A stretch of 64,000 nt of DNA from an uncultured Collinsella sp. (GCA_900544095.1 UQTV01000002.1:297085-361084), one strand, 5' to 3'. Counted from the first letter of the stretch, positions 16,860 to 26,072 are shown. Program-made: numbers and translations. The notes: a model not told the origin generated them from the sequence alone.

Positions 16860-17585
16860 TTGGCTTTGTCTGAACGACTTACGCGTGCCCAGGAAATCCT
16901 GGGCCACGAGTTCAATAATAAGGTGCTGCTGCGCGCGGCGCTTACGCATCCCTCGGCAGTCGAGGGCCAGCCGGTTTCTGCCAGCTATGAGCGCCTTGAG
17001 TTCTTGGGCGATTCCATTTTGGGCGCCGTCGTCGCCCGTTCACTCTTTGAGTCCTATCCCGAGTTTGACGAGGGCAAGCTCACGCGCCTGAAGGTGTCGC
17101 TTGTCTCGGGCGCCACGCTGTCCGAGGTGTCGCATGAGCTGGGCATCGACGACATCATCATCTTTGGTGCCTCCGAGACCGGTACCGGTGCGCGCGGCCT
17201 GCATTCGGCGCTCGAGAACGTCTACGAGTCGCTCGTGGGCGCGCTGTACCTGGACGCCGGCTGGGATGCCGCAGCGGAGTTTATCCACCGTACGCTTAAG
17301 CCCCATTTGGCTTCCGAGCGTGCCGAGCACCCCGCGAACCCCAAATCGTTCTTGCAGGAGTGCGTGCAAGCCGACGGTCACGAACCCCCGGCGTATAAGC
17401 TCGTTGGCTCCGAGGGCCCGGCGCATGCGCCCACCTTTACCGCCGTGGTGTTGATCGATGGTATTCGCCAGGGTCGCGGCTCCGGCTCCTCAAAGAAGGA
17501 AGCCGAGGGAGCCGCTGCACTCGAGGCACTTGACCGCATGGGCTACACCACTAACGGCGTGATTCTCAACAAGAAGCCTGTTTAA
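16860..17585 (+). CDS. rnc: ribonuclease III
   Basis: RNase III cuts double-stranded RNA in rRNA maturation and decay. The 241-residue protein has the catalytic signature ERLEFLGDSIL (about residue 43) and the second acidic cluster NVYESLVGALYLD (about residue 120). A C-terminal double-stranded RNA-binding domain ends near GSGSSKKEAEGAAALEAL. The start appears to be TTG at 16860, with GGAGG 11 bases upstream. No ATG or GTG fits the conserved N-terminus SERLTRAQEILGH better. It leads the rnc-smc-ftsY-ffh cluster. Confidence 0.95.
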   Translation: MALSERLTRAQEILGHEFNNKVLLRAALTHPSAVEGQPVSASYERLEFLGDSILGAVVARSLFESYPEFDEGKLTRLKVSLVSGATLSEVSHELGIDDIIIFGASETGTGARGLHSALENVYESLVGALYLDAGWDAAAEFIHRTLKPHLASERAEHPANPKSFLQECVQADGHEPPAYKLVGSEGPAHAPTFTAVVLIDGIRQGRGSGSSKKEAEGAAALEALDRMGYTTNGVILNKKPV

Positions 17586-17595
17586 GCGAGGAACC

Positions 17596-20500
17596 GTGTA
17601 TCTCAAGTCCCTCACGCTCAAAGGGTTCAAGTCGTTTGCCGACCGCGCCCATATGACGTTTGAGCCGGGCCTGACCGTCATCGTCGGTCCCAACGGCTCG
17701 GGAAAATCGAACATCTCTGACTCGATTCTGTGGGTCCTGGGCGAGCAGAGCGCCAAGCAGCTGCGCGGCCAGGCCATGGAGGATGTCATCTTCTCGGGCT
17801 CGTCAGCGCGCAAGCCGGTGGGTGTCGCCGAGGTCACGCTGGTGCTCGATAACTCGGACCATATGCTGCCCGTCGACTTTGACGAGGTCGCCATCACCCG
17901 TCGTATGTATCGCTCGGGCGAAAGCGAGTACCTCATCAACTCGAGTCCGTGCCGCCTGATGGACATTCAGGACATCCTGCACGATTCGGGCTTGGGCAAG
18001 GATACGCATTCCATCATCAGCCAGGGCAAGCTCGACGCCATTTTGCAGAGCCGCCCCGAGGAGCGCCGTGCCCTCATCGAGGAGGCCGCCGGCATCTCCA
18101 AGCACAAGCGCCGCAAGGAGCGTGCGCTCAAAAAGATTAATTCGATGGACGAGCACTTGACCCGTGCCCGCGACATCAATAAGGAGATCGCCCGTCAGCT
18201 GCGGCCGCTGGAGCGTCAGGTCGATCGCGCGCGCAAGTACAAAGAGCTGTCCTCGCGCGCGAACGAGCTTACGCAGATGCTGGCCGTCGACGAGCTTCGT
18301 TCGCTGCAGTCGCAGTGGAACGACTTGGAGAGCCGCTCCAAGGAGGGTGCTGCCGAGCTTGAGCTTGCGCAGTACCGCTTGGGCGAAAAGGAACGCGAGC
18401 TCGAGAAGTTCCAGGTCATGCTCGAGGAAAAGGGCCTGTTTGTGGGCGATCTGGGCGAGCAGCGCCGCCATATGCAAGACGTGGTCGGTCGCATTAACTC
18501 CGATATGCGCCTGCTCGAGGAAAAGGGCCACAACATGGTGTCGCGCCTGTCCGACATGCGTGGCCAGATCTCGAGCTCCGAGCATCAGCGTCGTCGCGTG
18601 GTCGAGGAGCTCGAGGACGCGCGTGCACAGCTTGAGGAAGTGACCGGCGCGCACATGCAGGCCCAGGAGGACGTTGACGCCGCTGGTCCTGCCGCCGCTG
18701 AGCTCCATGAGCGGCGCGTGGCGCTCGACAATCAGATTTCGCAGCTTACGCGTGAGCAACGCGATGTGCAGCGTGTGGCCGATAACGCGGCGCTCGAACT
18801 CGCCAAGGTGAAGGACTCGCTGAGCAACGCCGAGGTCGAGGACAACATGTACGCCTCGCGCCTGGAGCAGATTGATGAACAGCTCGAGGAGGTTACAGCA
18901 TCGCTTGAGAGCCGTCGCGACCGTGCTGAGGAGCTTGAGAGTGCCCTTGAGGCGGCTCGTCAGGCCCAGAACGATGCGCGCGAGGCCACCGAGACGGCAC
19001 GCGCTGCCCTCAAGGACCTGCGTAATCGCGAGAGCGAAGCGCGCAACAAGCTGTCCGAGGTTCGCTCGGAGCTTGCCAGCCAAAAGAAGCTCGATGCCCG
19101 CATGGCAGACAGCTCGCCGCTGGTGAGCCGTCTGGTGGGCGCGCTGGGCGACGATGTTTCGGGCCGTCTGGGCGATGTGCTCGAGGCACCGCGTGAGCTC
19201 GAGGGTCTGGTTGAGCAGCTGCTCGCAGGTGATATCGATGCCCTGCTGTTCGATAACGCTGCCGCACTCGAGCGCGCCGGTCGCGCTGCCCTGGACCAGA
19301 AGAAGGCCTCGGGCGAGGCACTGCTGATGGCGCGCGGCGTGAGCGGCGGTGCTGCTGCCAATGGCGCTGCCGGTACGCGTCTGGTCGATCGTCTGTCCGT
19401 GCGCTCCGGTTATGGCCCGGTTGTCGAGGCCCTTCTCGGCGGCTATTACGTGGTCGATGACTTGGCTGCCGCGTTGGCTGCCACTGTCGTTGACGGTGTG
19501 ACCTACGTGACTCCCGATGGCGCCCGCGTGAGCTGTGGTGGTCTGGTGCGCGTGGGGCTCGATGCCGGCGAGGCTTCGGGTGCCTTGGAGCGCAAGCGCC
19601 GCATCCGTGAGCTCGAGGGCCTGGAACCCGATCTGGCTGCTGTGTTTGAGCATGTGTCGGATCAGGTCGTCGAGGCCAATGCGGCCGTTGAAGAGGCGCG
19701 TGCTGCCGAGGGCGATGCCGCCGGCGAGATCGCCCGTCTTGAGGGCGAGCGCCGCTCGCTGCTCTCCGAGATTGGCCGCCTGGAGCAAAGCGCCAACAAC
19801 GCCGAGGTCGAGCGCGTGCGCATCTCCAAGCGCCGCGAGCAGGCCGCCGAGGCCGTTCGAGCTGCGCGCCCGCGCGTTGACGAACTCACCCGTTCGCGTG
19901 ACGAGGCGCGTGCACAGGCAAGCGACCTGGGTCTCCAGATTGCCGAGGCCAACGATGAGCTCGATCGCGTTCGCCGTGACGATTCCGAGGCCGCCGGTAA
20001 GCTCGCCGATGCCAAGGTGCGCCTGGCCCAGACGAGCGAGCGCCTGCGTTCGCTGAAGGGCCGCGTGCCCGACCTTGAGCATCGTCTTGAGGGCATCGAC
20101 CGTCGTATCCGCGGAACACGCCAGGCTTCGCGCTCGCTCGAGCTGCTGCGCCTGCGCGTCGACCCCATGCACGAACGCTATTCTGCCCTGTTGGAACGCG
20201 CATCGGATTGGGCAGCGCGCCTGCGTGACCAGGCCTCTCTGGAAGAGGCGGACTCCGCTTCGCTCAAGAAGACCATCGAGGATGCCAAGGCCGAGGTTGC
20301 CCGCGCTAAGGAGCGGGTCGATACCGCCACTGCCACGCAAAACGAGTTCAAGGTCGCACGCGGCAAGCTTGAGGTGCAGGTAGAGGCCGCCATTAAGGCC
20401 ATTACCGCCGATGGCACCACGGTGCTCGAGGAAGCGCTCATGCTTCCTGCTCCCACCGACCGCGACGCCGCCGAGCGGGAGCTCAACCAGCTCGTGCGTC

Positions 20501-21132
20501 ATATCAACAATCTGGGCCCCGTGAACCAGGTTGCCATGGAGGAGTACGAGCAGCTCAAGCGCCGCGCCGACTACATCGAGGACCAGCTGGCCGATCTGGA
20601 GAGCGCGCGCAAGGCGCTCACCAAGATCACAGTGGCCATTGATCGCAAGATGCGCAAGGCGTTTCTGGTGACGTTTGAGAAGGTCGACGCGAACTTCCGC
20701 GAGATCTTCGCCATGCTGTTCCCGGGTGGCCAGGCTCATCTTGAGATGACCGATCCCGAGCATCCTGCCGAGACGGGCATTGAGGTTGTGGCGCAGCCGC
20801 GCGGCAAGCGCATTACTAAGATGATGCTCATGTCGGGTGGCGAGAAGAGTCTGACGGCGCTCGCCCTGCTCTTTGCCGTATACCGTACGCGCACGGTGCC
20901 GTTCTATGTGCTGGACGAGGTCGAGGCTGCGCTCGACGACGCCAACCTGTCCAAGCTTATCGGAGCCCTCGATGTGCTGCGTTCCGATACACAGCTCTTG
21001 GTCATTTCGCATCAGCGCCGTACTATGGAGGACGCTGACGTTCTCTATGGCGTCTCGATGCAAGCCGACGGCGTCAGCCGCGTCGTCTCGCAAAAACTCG
21101 ATCGCGAAACCGGAAAGGTCGTGAATGCATAA
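17596..21132 (+). CDS. smc: chromosome segregation protein SMC
   Basis: SMC is the ATPase of the condensin complex. The 1178-residue protein starts with a GTG after GAGGAACC. The N-terminal ATPase half has Walker A IVGPNGSGKSN (about residues 29-39) and the Q-loop region WVLGEQSAKQLRG. Long coiled coils flank a hinge domain at about residues 510-655 (DVSGRLGDVLEAP to GGLVRVG). The C-terminal half has the ABC signature LMSGGEKSLTALALL (about residue 1077) and Walker B YVLDEVEAALDD. No scpA or scpB is in the window. It overlaps ftsY by one base. Confidence 0.97.
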   Translation: MYLKSLTLKGFKSFADRAHMTFEPGLTVIVGPNGSGKSNISDSILWVLGEQSAKQLRGQAMEDVIFSGSSARKPVGVAEVTLVLDNSDHMLPVDFDEVAITRRMYRSGESEYLINSSPCRLMDIQDILHDSGLGKDTHSIISQGKLDAILQSRPEERRALIEEAAGISKHKRRKERALKKINSMDEHLTRARDINKEIARQLRPLERQVDRARKYKELSSRANELTQMLAVDELRSLQSQWNDLESRSKEGAAELELAQYRLGEKERELEKFQVMLEEKGLFVGDLGEQRRHMQDVVGRINSDMRLLEEKGHNMVSRLSDMRGQISSSEHQRRRVVEELEDARAQLEEVTGAHMQAQEDVDAAGPAAAELHERRVALDNQISQLTREQRDVQRVADNAALELAKVKDSLSNAEVEDNMYASRLEQIDEQLEEVTASLESRRDRAEELESALEAARQAQNDAREATETARAALKDLRNRESEARNKLSEVRSELASQKKLDARMADSSPLVSRLVGALGDDVSGRLGDVLEAPRELEGLVEQLLAGDIDALLFDNAAALERAGRAALDQKKASGEALLMARGVSGGAAANGAAGTRLVDRLSVRSGYGPVVEALLGGYYVVDDLAAALAATVVDGVTYVTPDGARVSCGGLVRVGLDAGEASGALERKRRIRELEGLEPDLAAVFEHVSDQVVEANAAVEEARAAEGDAAGEIARLEGERRSLLSEIGRLEQSANNAEVERVRISKRREQAAEAVRAARPRVDELTRSRDEARAQASDLGLQIAEANDELDRVRRDDSEAAGKLADAKVRLAQTSERLRSLKGRVPDLEHRLEGIDRRIRGTRQASRSLELLRLRVDPMHERYSALLERASDWAARLRDQASLEEADSASLKKTIEDAKAEVARAKERVDTATATQNEFKVARGKLEVQVEAAIKAITADGTTVLEEALMLPAPTDRDAAERELNQLVRHINNLGPVNQVAMEEYEQLKRRADYIEDQLADLESARKALTKITVAIDRKMRKAFLVTFEKVDANFREIFAMLFPGGQAHLEMTDPEHPAETGIEVVAQPRGKRITKMMLMSGGEKSLTALALLFAVYRTRTVPFYVLDEVEAALDDANLSKLIGALDVLRSDTQLLVISHQRRTMEDADVLYGVSMQADGVSRVVSQKLDRETGKVVNA

Positions 21133-22049
21133 TGGGATTCTTTGACGCTCTCTCGCGCGGACTTGAGCGCAGCCGCGAGGCCCTCAACGAGGTCTTCTAC
21201 TTTGGCGGCGAGGTCGACGAGGACTTTTGGGAGGACCTTGAGGACACCCTCGTTATGGGTGACATGGGTGCCGAGGTCGCTATTCAGGTCTCCGATGACC
21301 TGCGCGATGCCGCAGCCAAGAAGAACCTCAAGACCGCACCGCAGCTTCGTCGCGCTCTGGCCGAGCAGCTTGAGCAGCACTTTGTGCCCATCGAGCGCGA
21401 TCCGTTCTCCGATACGCCGAGCTGCGTGCTGTTTGTGGGCATCAACGGTGCCGGCAAGACCACGACGGTCGGCAAGATTGCGAGCGCCATGGCTTCCCGC
21501 GGCAAGAATGTCGTGATCGGTTCGGCCGATACCTTCCGCGCCGCCGCCATCGAGCAGCTCGATGTGTGGGGTCAGCGCGCCGGTGTTCCCGTCATCAAGC
21601 GCGACCGCGGCTCCGACCCGGCGAGCGTTTGTTACGACGTGCTCGACGAGGCCGACAGGCGCGGCAGCGACCTGGTGCTTATCGACACCGCCGGTCGTCT
21701 GCATACGAGCCCCGAGCTCATGCGCGAGCTCGCCAAGGTGGTCAACGTGACGCGTAAGCGCGCCGCCAATATGGCCGCCGGCCCCATGCCGGTTTCGGTC
21801 GTGCTTGTGATCGATGCCGCCACTGGTCAGAACGGTCTGAACCAGGCGCTCGAGTTTAACGAGGCGCTGGGCCTGGACGGTATTATCATGACTAAGCTCG
21901 ACGGCACGGCTAAGGGCGGTATCGCCATGGCCGTGGCCGAGAAGCTCAAGCTCCCGATCCTGCGCATCGGCGTGGGCGAGCAGGTCGATGACCTGCAGGA
22001 GTTTAACGCCAAAGATTTCTGCCGCGCCCTGGTGGGCGAGTCCAATTAA
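21132..22049 (+). CDS. ftsY: signal recognition particle receptor FtsY
   Basis: FtsY is the SRP receptor GTPase that docks ribosome-SRP complexes to the membrane. This form has 305 residues with only the NG domains. The N domain starts MGFFDALSRGLERSREALNEVF, and the G domain has GINGAGKTTTVGKIA (about residue 100), DTFRAAAIEQL, DTAGRLHT and TKLDGTAKGG. The long acidic A domain found in E. coli FtsY is absent, as in many Gram-positive bacteria. The gene is coupled to smc by a TAATG junction, and ffh follows after 10 bases. Confidence 0.96.
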   Translation: MGFFDALSRGLERSREALNEVFYFGGEVDEDFWEDLEDTLVMGDMGAEVAIQVSDDLRDAAAKKNLKTAPQLRRALAEQLEQHFVPIERDPFSDTPSCVLFVGINGAGKTTTVGKIASAMASRGKNVVIGSADTFRAAAIEQLDVWGQRAGVPVIKRDRGSDPASVCYDVLDEADRRGSDLVLIDTAGRLHTSPELMRELAKVVNVTRKRAANMAAGPMPVSVVLVIDAATGQNGLNQALEFNEALGLDGIIMTKLDGTAKGGIAMAVAEKLKLPILRIGVGEQVDDLQEFNAKDFCRALVGESN

Positions 22050-22059
22050 GGAGTGACTA

Positions 22060-23535
22060 GTGTTTGATTCTCTGAGCGATCGCCTCAACGACACATTTGA
22101 CCGCCTGCGCGGCAAGGGTAAGCTGACCGAGGCCGATATTACTTCGGCCATGCGCGACATTCGCATGGCGCTGCTCGAGGCCGACGTTAACTTTAAGGTC
22201 GTCAAGGAGTTCGTTGCCAAGACCAAGGAGCGCTGCATGACCGCCGAGGTCATGGAGTCGTTGTCGCCGGCGCAAAACGTCGTCAAGATCGTGCTCGACG
22301 AGCTCACCGAGATGCTCGGCTCAACCGAGAGCAAGCTCGTCTTTAGCAACCGCATTCCCAATGTCATTATGCTCGTGGGCCTGCAGGGCTCCGGTAAGAC
22401 CACGGCAGCCGTAAAGCTTGCCTACCTGCTCAAGAAGCAGGGCCGCTCGCCGTTGCTCGCAGCGTGCGACGTCTACCGTCCCGCCGCTGCCGACCAGCTG
22501 GCCACGCTCGGTGGCGAGATTGGCGTACCGGTCTTCCGCGGCGACGGTGCGCACCCGGTCGACATTGCCAAGGGTGCCATCCAGGAGGCCGTCGACCACC
22601 TGCGTGACGTGGTCATCGTCGATACCGCCGGTCGTCTTCAGATCGACGAGCAGATGATGCAGGAGGCCGTTGACATCAAGAAGGCCGTCAAGCCCGACCA
22701 GGTGCTGATGGTCGTCGACGCCATGACCGGCCAGGACATCGTCAACGTCGTCTCGACCTTTGCCGATCGCACCGACTTTGACGGCGTGATCATCTCCAAG
22801 CTCGACGGTGACGCCCGTGGCGGTGGCGCACTTTCGGTACGTCAGGTGACCGGCAAGCCCATCAAGTTCGTGAGCATGGGCGAGAAACCCGATTCGCTTG
22901 AGCCCTTCTATCCCGATCGCATGGCCAAGCGCATCTTGGGCATGGGCGATGTCGTCGGCATCATCGAGAAGGCCCAGGAGGCCGCCGATGCAGAGCAGCT
23001 CGAGGCTGCCGAGCGCATGCTGCGCGAGGGCTTTACCATGAACGACATGCTCGACCAGATGAAAGCCGTCAAAAAGATGGGCGGTATGAAGGGTATCCTG
23101 GGCATGCTCCCCGGTGGTCAGCGTGCACTCAACCAGATGGGCGGCAACCTGGACGAGGGCATCTTCGATAAGAACGAGGCCATCATCATGTCGATGACCA
23201 AGGAGGAGCGCCTGCGTCCCTCCATCATCAACGGCCAGCGCCGCGCCCGCATTGCCAAGGGTGCCGGCGTAACCCCCACCGAGGTCAACAGCCTTATGAA
23301 GCAGTGGGGCGAGATGAATAAGATGATGGGCCGCATGCGCACGATGGCCAATCAGGCGCAGGCCGGCGGCAAAAAGGGCAAAAAGGGAAAGAAGGGCAAG
23401 AAGATGCGCATGCCCAATATCCCTGGCCTGGACGCTATGGGTCTGGGCGGCATGGGCGGCCTAGGTACGGGCGGTCCCAAGTCCGATATGGAGCTGCTGC
23501 GCCAGATGGAAGCGCAGATGCGTAATAAGAAATAG
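22060..23535 (+). CDS. ffh: signal recognition particle protein Ffh
   Basis: Ffh binds SRP RNA and signal peptides of nascent membrane proteins. The 491-residue protein has the NG domain with GLQGSGKTTAAVKLA (about residue 107), ACDVYRPAAADQL, DTAGRLQID and SKLDGDARGG. The methionine-rich M domain (from about residue 325, MNDMLDQMKAVKKMGGMKG onward) ends with a Gly/Lys/Met-rich tail containing repeated KKGKKGK. The GTG start follows AAGGAGTG. No separate ylxM gene lies between ftsY and ffh. A strong terminator closes the operon. Confidence 0.97.
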   Translation: MFDSLSDRLNDTFDRLRGKGKLTEADITSAMRDIRMALLEADVNFKVVKEFVAKTKERCMTAEVMESLSPAQNVVKIVLDELTEMLGSTESKLVFSNRIPNVIMLVGLQGSGKTTAAVKLAYLLKKQGRSPLLAACDVYRPAAADQLATLGGEIGVPVFRGDGAHPVDIAKGAIQEAVDHLRDVVIVDTAGRLQIDEQMMQEAVDIKKAVKPDQVLMVVDAMTGQDIVNVVSTFADRTDFDGVIISKLDGDARGGGALSVRQVTGKPIKFVSMGEKPDSLEPFYPDRMAKRILGMGDVVGIIEKAQEAADAEQLEAAERMLREGFTMNDMLDQMKAVKKMGGMKGILGMLPGGQRALNQMGGNLDEGIFDKNEAIIMSMTKEERLRPSIINGQRRARIAKGAGVTPTEVNSLMKQWGEMNKMMGRMRTMANQAQAGGKKGKKGKKGKKMRMPNIPGLDAMGLGGMGGLGTGGPKSDMELLRQMEAQMRNKK

Positions 23536-23560
23536 AGCTGTAATTCCAGCTTGATATGGC

Positions 23561-23594
23561 AAAGGCCACCCGGAAGCTACCGGGTGGCCTTTGT
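23561..23594 (+). terminator. terminator after ffh
   Basis: AAAGGCCACCCGG (23561-23573) pairs perfectly with CCGGGTGGCCTTT (23580-23592) around a 6-base loop. It lies between the converging ffh and DUF134-NifX genes. Confidence 0.9.
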
Positions 23595-23655
23595 TGTTGG
23601 CTTTGATTGTTGGGTTGCGTTCGGCTTCGCGTCCCGAGCTCGCGGTGCCGTGCCG

Positions 23656-24420
23656 TTAGTGGCAGCCGCAGCCCTCATGGCCTTCGTGGTCGTGGTGGCC
23701 GTGGCAGCCGCAGGACCCGCCATGCTCATGGGTGTGCTCGTGGTCGTGGCTGTGGCAGCCGCACGTGGCCTCGCCGTTCTGTGCGAGCGTGCCGGCGATA
23801 AGGGCCTCGACGCAAGCGTCGCAGCTGCCCTGGGCACCTGCGTATACCGTGATGCCGGCTTGGGCAAGCGCGTTGATAGCGCCTCCGCCGATGCCGCCGC
23901 AGATGAGCGTGTCCACGCCGCCGTTGGCGAGCAGGCCCGCAAGTGCGCCGTGGCCGGTGCCGCCGGTGCCCACGACCTGCTCGTTGAGCACCTTGCCGCC
24001 CTGAACGTCGTAGATCTTGAACTGCTCGCTGCGGCCAAAGTGCATAAAGAAGTTGCCATTGTCGTACGTGGTTGCCACCCTCATGGTGCCGACCCCCTTT
24101 GCTGGCCATGCGGCCGTTGTCGTGGTGATGGGGGAGTACGCGATATTGCCGCCTTCGATGATGAGCGCCCGACCATTGACCAACGCGTTTGCCACCTTGC
24201 GATGCGCTCGGCTGCAAATAGCCGCCACCGTGGCGCGCGCGATGCCCATCTGCTGTGCGACTGCCTCTTGGTTAAGGCCTTCCAGGTCGCACAGGCGCAG
24301 CACCTCGAGTTCGTCGACCGTCATGTCGATGGCGTCTCCACTGGCAAGGCCGTCGGGGGTAAAGCCGCGATATTCGGGGATGATCCCAACACGGCGCAAT
24401 TTCTCGCGTCTTCCTGCCAT
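23656..24420 (-). CDS. DUF134 (UPF0251) HTH regulator fused to a NifX/NifB-type domain with His/Cys-rich tail
   Basis: A 254-residue three-part protein. Residues 1 to about 100 are a DUF134/UPF0251 DNA-binding domain (MTVDELEVLRLCDLEGLNQE, then QQMGIARATVAAICSRAHRK, a sigma-like helix-turn-helix). Residues about 112-210 are a dinitrogenase iron-molybdenum cofactor-type domain (MRVATTYDNGNFFMHFGRSE, CGGIGGGAINALAQAGI). Residues about 215-254 are a metal-binding tail of repeated His and Cys (CGCHSHDHEHTHEHGG, ending EGCGCH). AAGGAGC precedes the ATG. It is divergent from thyA, with two palindromes between them. A metal- or redox-sensing regulator is a reasonable inference, but no nitrogenase genes are nearby. 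Confidence 0.85.
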   Translation of the reverse strand: MAGRREKLRRVGIIPEYRGFTPDGLASGDAIDMTVDELEVLRLCDLEGLNQEAVAQQMGIARATVAAICSRAHRKVANALVNGRALIIEGGNIAYSPITTTTAAWPAKGVGTMRVATTYDNGNFFMHFGRSEQFKIYDVQGGKVLNEQVVGTGGTGHGALAGLLANGGVDTLICGGIGGGAINALAQAGITVYAGAQGSCDACVEALIAGTLAQNGEATCGCHSHDHEHTHEHGGSCGCHGHHDHEGHEGCGCH

Positions 24421-24434
24421 ACGTGCTCCTTATC

Positions 24435-24446
24435 TGACATATGTCA
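24435..24446. promoter_or_regulatory. palindromic operator 1 (TGACATATGTCA)
   Basis: A perfect 12-bp palindrome located 15 bases upstream of the DUF134-NifX start. It shares its CATATGTCA core with operator 2, with the two centres 53 bp apart, close to five helical turns. It is likely an autoregulatory site for the DUF134 protein (inference from position). Confidence 0.6.
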
Positions 24447-24483
24447 ACAATAGAATAACGAACGTGCAGATTTACGCAAGAGA

Positions 24484-24503
24484 TTTCTGGCATATGTCAG
24501 AAA
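24484..24503. promoter_or_regulatory. palindromic operator 2 (TTTCTGGCATATGTCAGAAA)
   Basis: A 20-bp inverted repeat with one mismatched pair, midway between the divergent DUF134-NifX and thyA genes. It contains the same CATATGTCA core as operator 1, extended by TTTC/GAAA arms. Confidence 0.6.
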
Positions 24504-24586
24504 ACAAGGGCTTATGTTTGGGCTGTGGGGCCGCGTGCGCCTGGGCTACAATGAATCTCGCTTGTAGGCGACTGACAGGAGGGTCA

Positions 24587-25435
24587 ATGAGCAAGGCTGA
24601 TCAACAGTTTGTAACCATGTGCCGCGATATTCTGGACCATGGCACCACCACCGAGGGCCAAAAGGTCCGTCCGGTGTGGGAGGACGGCACCCCTGCCTAT
24701 ACCATTAAAAACTTTGGCGTTACGGCACGCTATGACCTGCGTGAGGAGTTTCCGGCGCTTACCCTGCGTCGTACGGCCCTCAAATCTGCCATGGATGAGA
24801 TCCTATGGATCTATCAAAAGAAGTCCAATAACGTGCATGACCTCAACAGCCATATTTGGGATGAGTGGGCTGACGAGACCGGCTCCATCGGTAAGGCCTA
24901 CGGGTATCAGATTGGGCAGAAGAGCCATTATGCCGAGGGCGATTTCGACCAGATGGACCGCGTTCTGTACGACCTTAAGAACACGCCGTACAGCCGCCGC
25001 ATTATGACGAATACCTATGTGTTTAGCGATTTGTCCGAGATGCACCTGTATCCGTGCGCCTACAGCGTGACGTATAACGTGACGCAGCGCCCGCAGGATG
25101 ACAAACCGACGCTCAACATGATTCTCAACCAGCGCAGCCAGGACATTTTGGCCGCGAACAACTGGAATGTGTGCCAGTACGCCATCTTGCTGATGATGGT
25201 CGCGCAATCGGTCGATATGATTCCCGGCGAGCTGCTACATGTGATTGCCGATGCCCACATTTACGACCGTCATGTCGATATCGTCCGCGAGCTTATCGAG
25301 CGTCCGCAGTTTGCCGCGCCCAAGGTAACGCTTAACCCCGATGTGCATGACTTCTATGCGTTTACGACCGACGACCTGATCGTCGAGGGTTATGAGCACG
25401 GCCCGCAGGTCAAGAACATCCCCATTGCGGTGTAG
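24587..25435 (+). CDS. thyA: thymidylate synthase
   Basis: ThyA methylates dUMP to dTMP using methylene-tetrahydrofolate. The start ATG at 24587 follows AGGAGGG, giving 282 residues. Visible motifs are the folate and phosphate loop segment LTLRRTALKSAMDEILWIYQ, PYSRRIMTN, the catalytic cysteine in HLYPCAYSVTYNV (Cys157), and RSQDILAANNWNVCQYAILL. The His that usually follows the catalytic Cys is Ala, as in a divergent Gram-positive subgroup. folA, which regenerates the folate, follows. A TACAAT -10-like hexamer lies at 24547. Confidence 0.95.
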   Translation: MSKADQQFVTMCRDILDHGTTTEGQKVRPVWEDGTPAYTIKNFGVTARYDLREEFPALTLRRTALKSAMDEILWIYQKKSNNVHDLNSHIWDEWADETGSIGKAYGYQIGQKSHYAEGDFDQMDRVLYDLKNTPYSRRIMTNTYVFSDLSEMHLYPCAYSVTYNVTQRPQDDKPTLNMILNQRSQDILAANNWNVCQYAILLMMVAQSVDMIPGELLHVIADAHIYDRHVDIVRELIERPQFAAPKVTLNPDVHDFYAFTTDDLIVEGYEHGPQVKNIPIAV

Positions 25436-25444
25436 GTGACGCGC

Positions 25445-25963
25445 ATGACGTGTAAGCTTTCTGCCATTGTCGCCGTGTGCGATGACTGGGGCATTGGGTG
25501 CGAGGGCGACATGGTGGTGTCCAATCGCGCCGACATGCGCCATTTTGTGGCGTGCACCAAAGGTTGCCCGGTCATTATGGGGCGCAAGACGCTGCTGAGT
25601 TTTCCCGGCGGGCGTCCGCTCAAGAACCGCCGCAATATCGTGCTTACCCGCGACGAGAGCTTTGCCCCCGAGGGCGTCGACGTGGTGCATAGCGTTGACG
25701 AAGCGCTCTCTGCGGTTGCCGATGAGCTCGTTGCCTGGGTGATCGGTGGCGGCGATGTCTATCGGCAGTTTTTGCCGTACTGCGTGGAGGCCGAGGTCAC
25801 TCATAACCACTGCGTCCATCCCGTGGACACGTACTTTCCCGACTTGGACGCCGATCCCGCGTGGGAGATTGCGCAGCGTAGCGGGGTCGCGACGATTGCC
25901 GCCGGTGAGGGTGACGAGGGCGTCGATTATGAGTTCGTGACGTATCATCGCGTTGAGGCGTAA
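25445..25963 (+). CDS. folA: dihydrofolate reductase
   Basis: DHFR reduces dihydrofolate made by ThyA. The 172-residue protein shows LSAIVAVCDDWGIGCEGDM, the cofactor motif VIMGRKTLLSFPGGRPLKNR, NIVLTR and VIGGGDVYRQFLPY. The ATG at 25445 is chosen since AGGTGA precedes it by 5 bases. A GTG 9 bases upstream directly abuts the thyA stop and would add three residues. It is co-transcribed with thyA. Confidence 0.93.
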   Translation: MTCKLSAIVAVCDDWGIGCEGDMVVSNRADMRHFVACTKGCPVIMGRKTLLSFPGGRPLKNRRNIVLTRDESFAPEGVDVVHSVDEALSAVADELVAWVIGGGDVYRQFLPYCVEAEVTHNHCVHPVDTYFPDLDADPAWEIAQRSGVATIAAGEGDEGVDYEFVTYHRVEA

Positions 25964-26031
25964 ATCGTCTGGCGTGAACGGTATCATCGGGTTGATTGAA
26001 TGCATGGGGCGGCGCTTAGCGTCGCCTCGTT

Positions 26032-26040
26032 TGGTATAGA
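26032..26040 (+). promoter_or_regulatory. possible extended -10 promoter for the SpoU methyltransferase gene
   Basis: TGG followed by TATAGA ends 32 bases before the chosen start. It directly follows a GC-rich hairpin (26008-26026, GGCGGCGC pairing with GCGTCGCC) that may terminate thyA-folA. The position argues against the ATG at 26040 as start codon. Confidence 0.4.
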
Positions 26041-26072
26041 TGTGCTGTAAAGAAGGGTGTGGGCTGGCTGCT

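Noticed and set aside
17803..21093. A very long open frame on the minus strand opposite smc
   Set aside because: High-GC coding DNA leaves antisense frames open. The protein has no recognisable domain, and smc on the plus strand has all expected motifs.
26040..26072. ATG at 26040 as the start of the SpoU methyltransferase
   Set aside because: It overlaps a likely -10 element and has no ribosome-binding site. Family similarity begins after the ATG at 26073.
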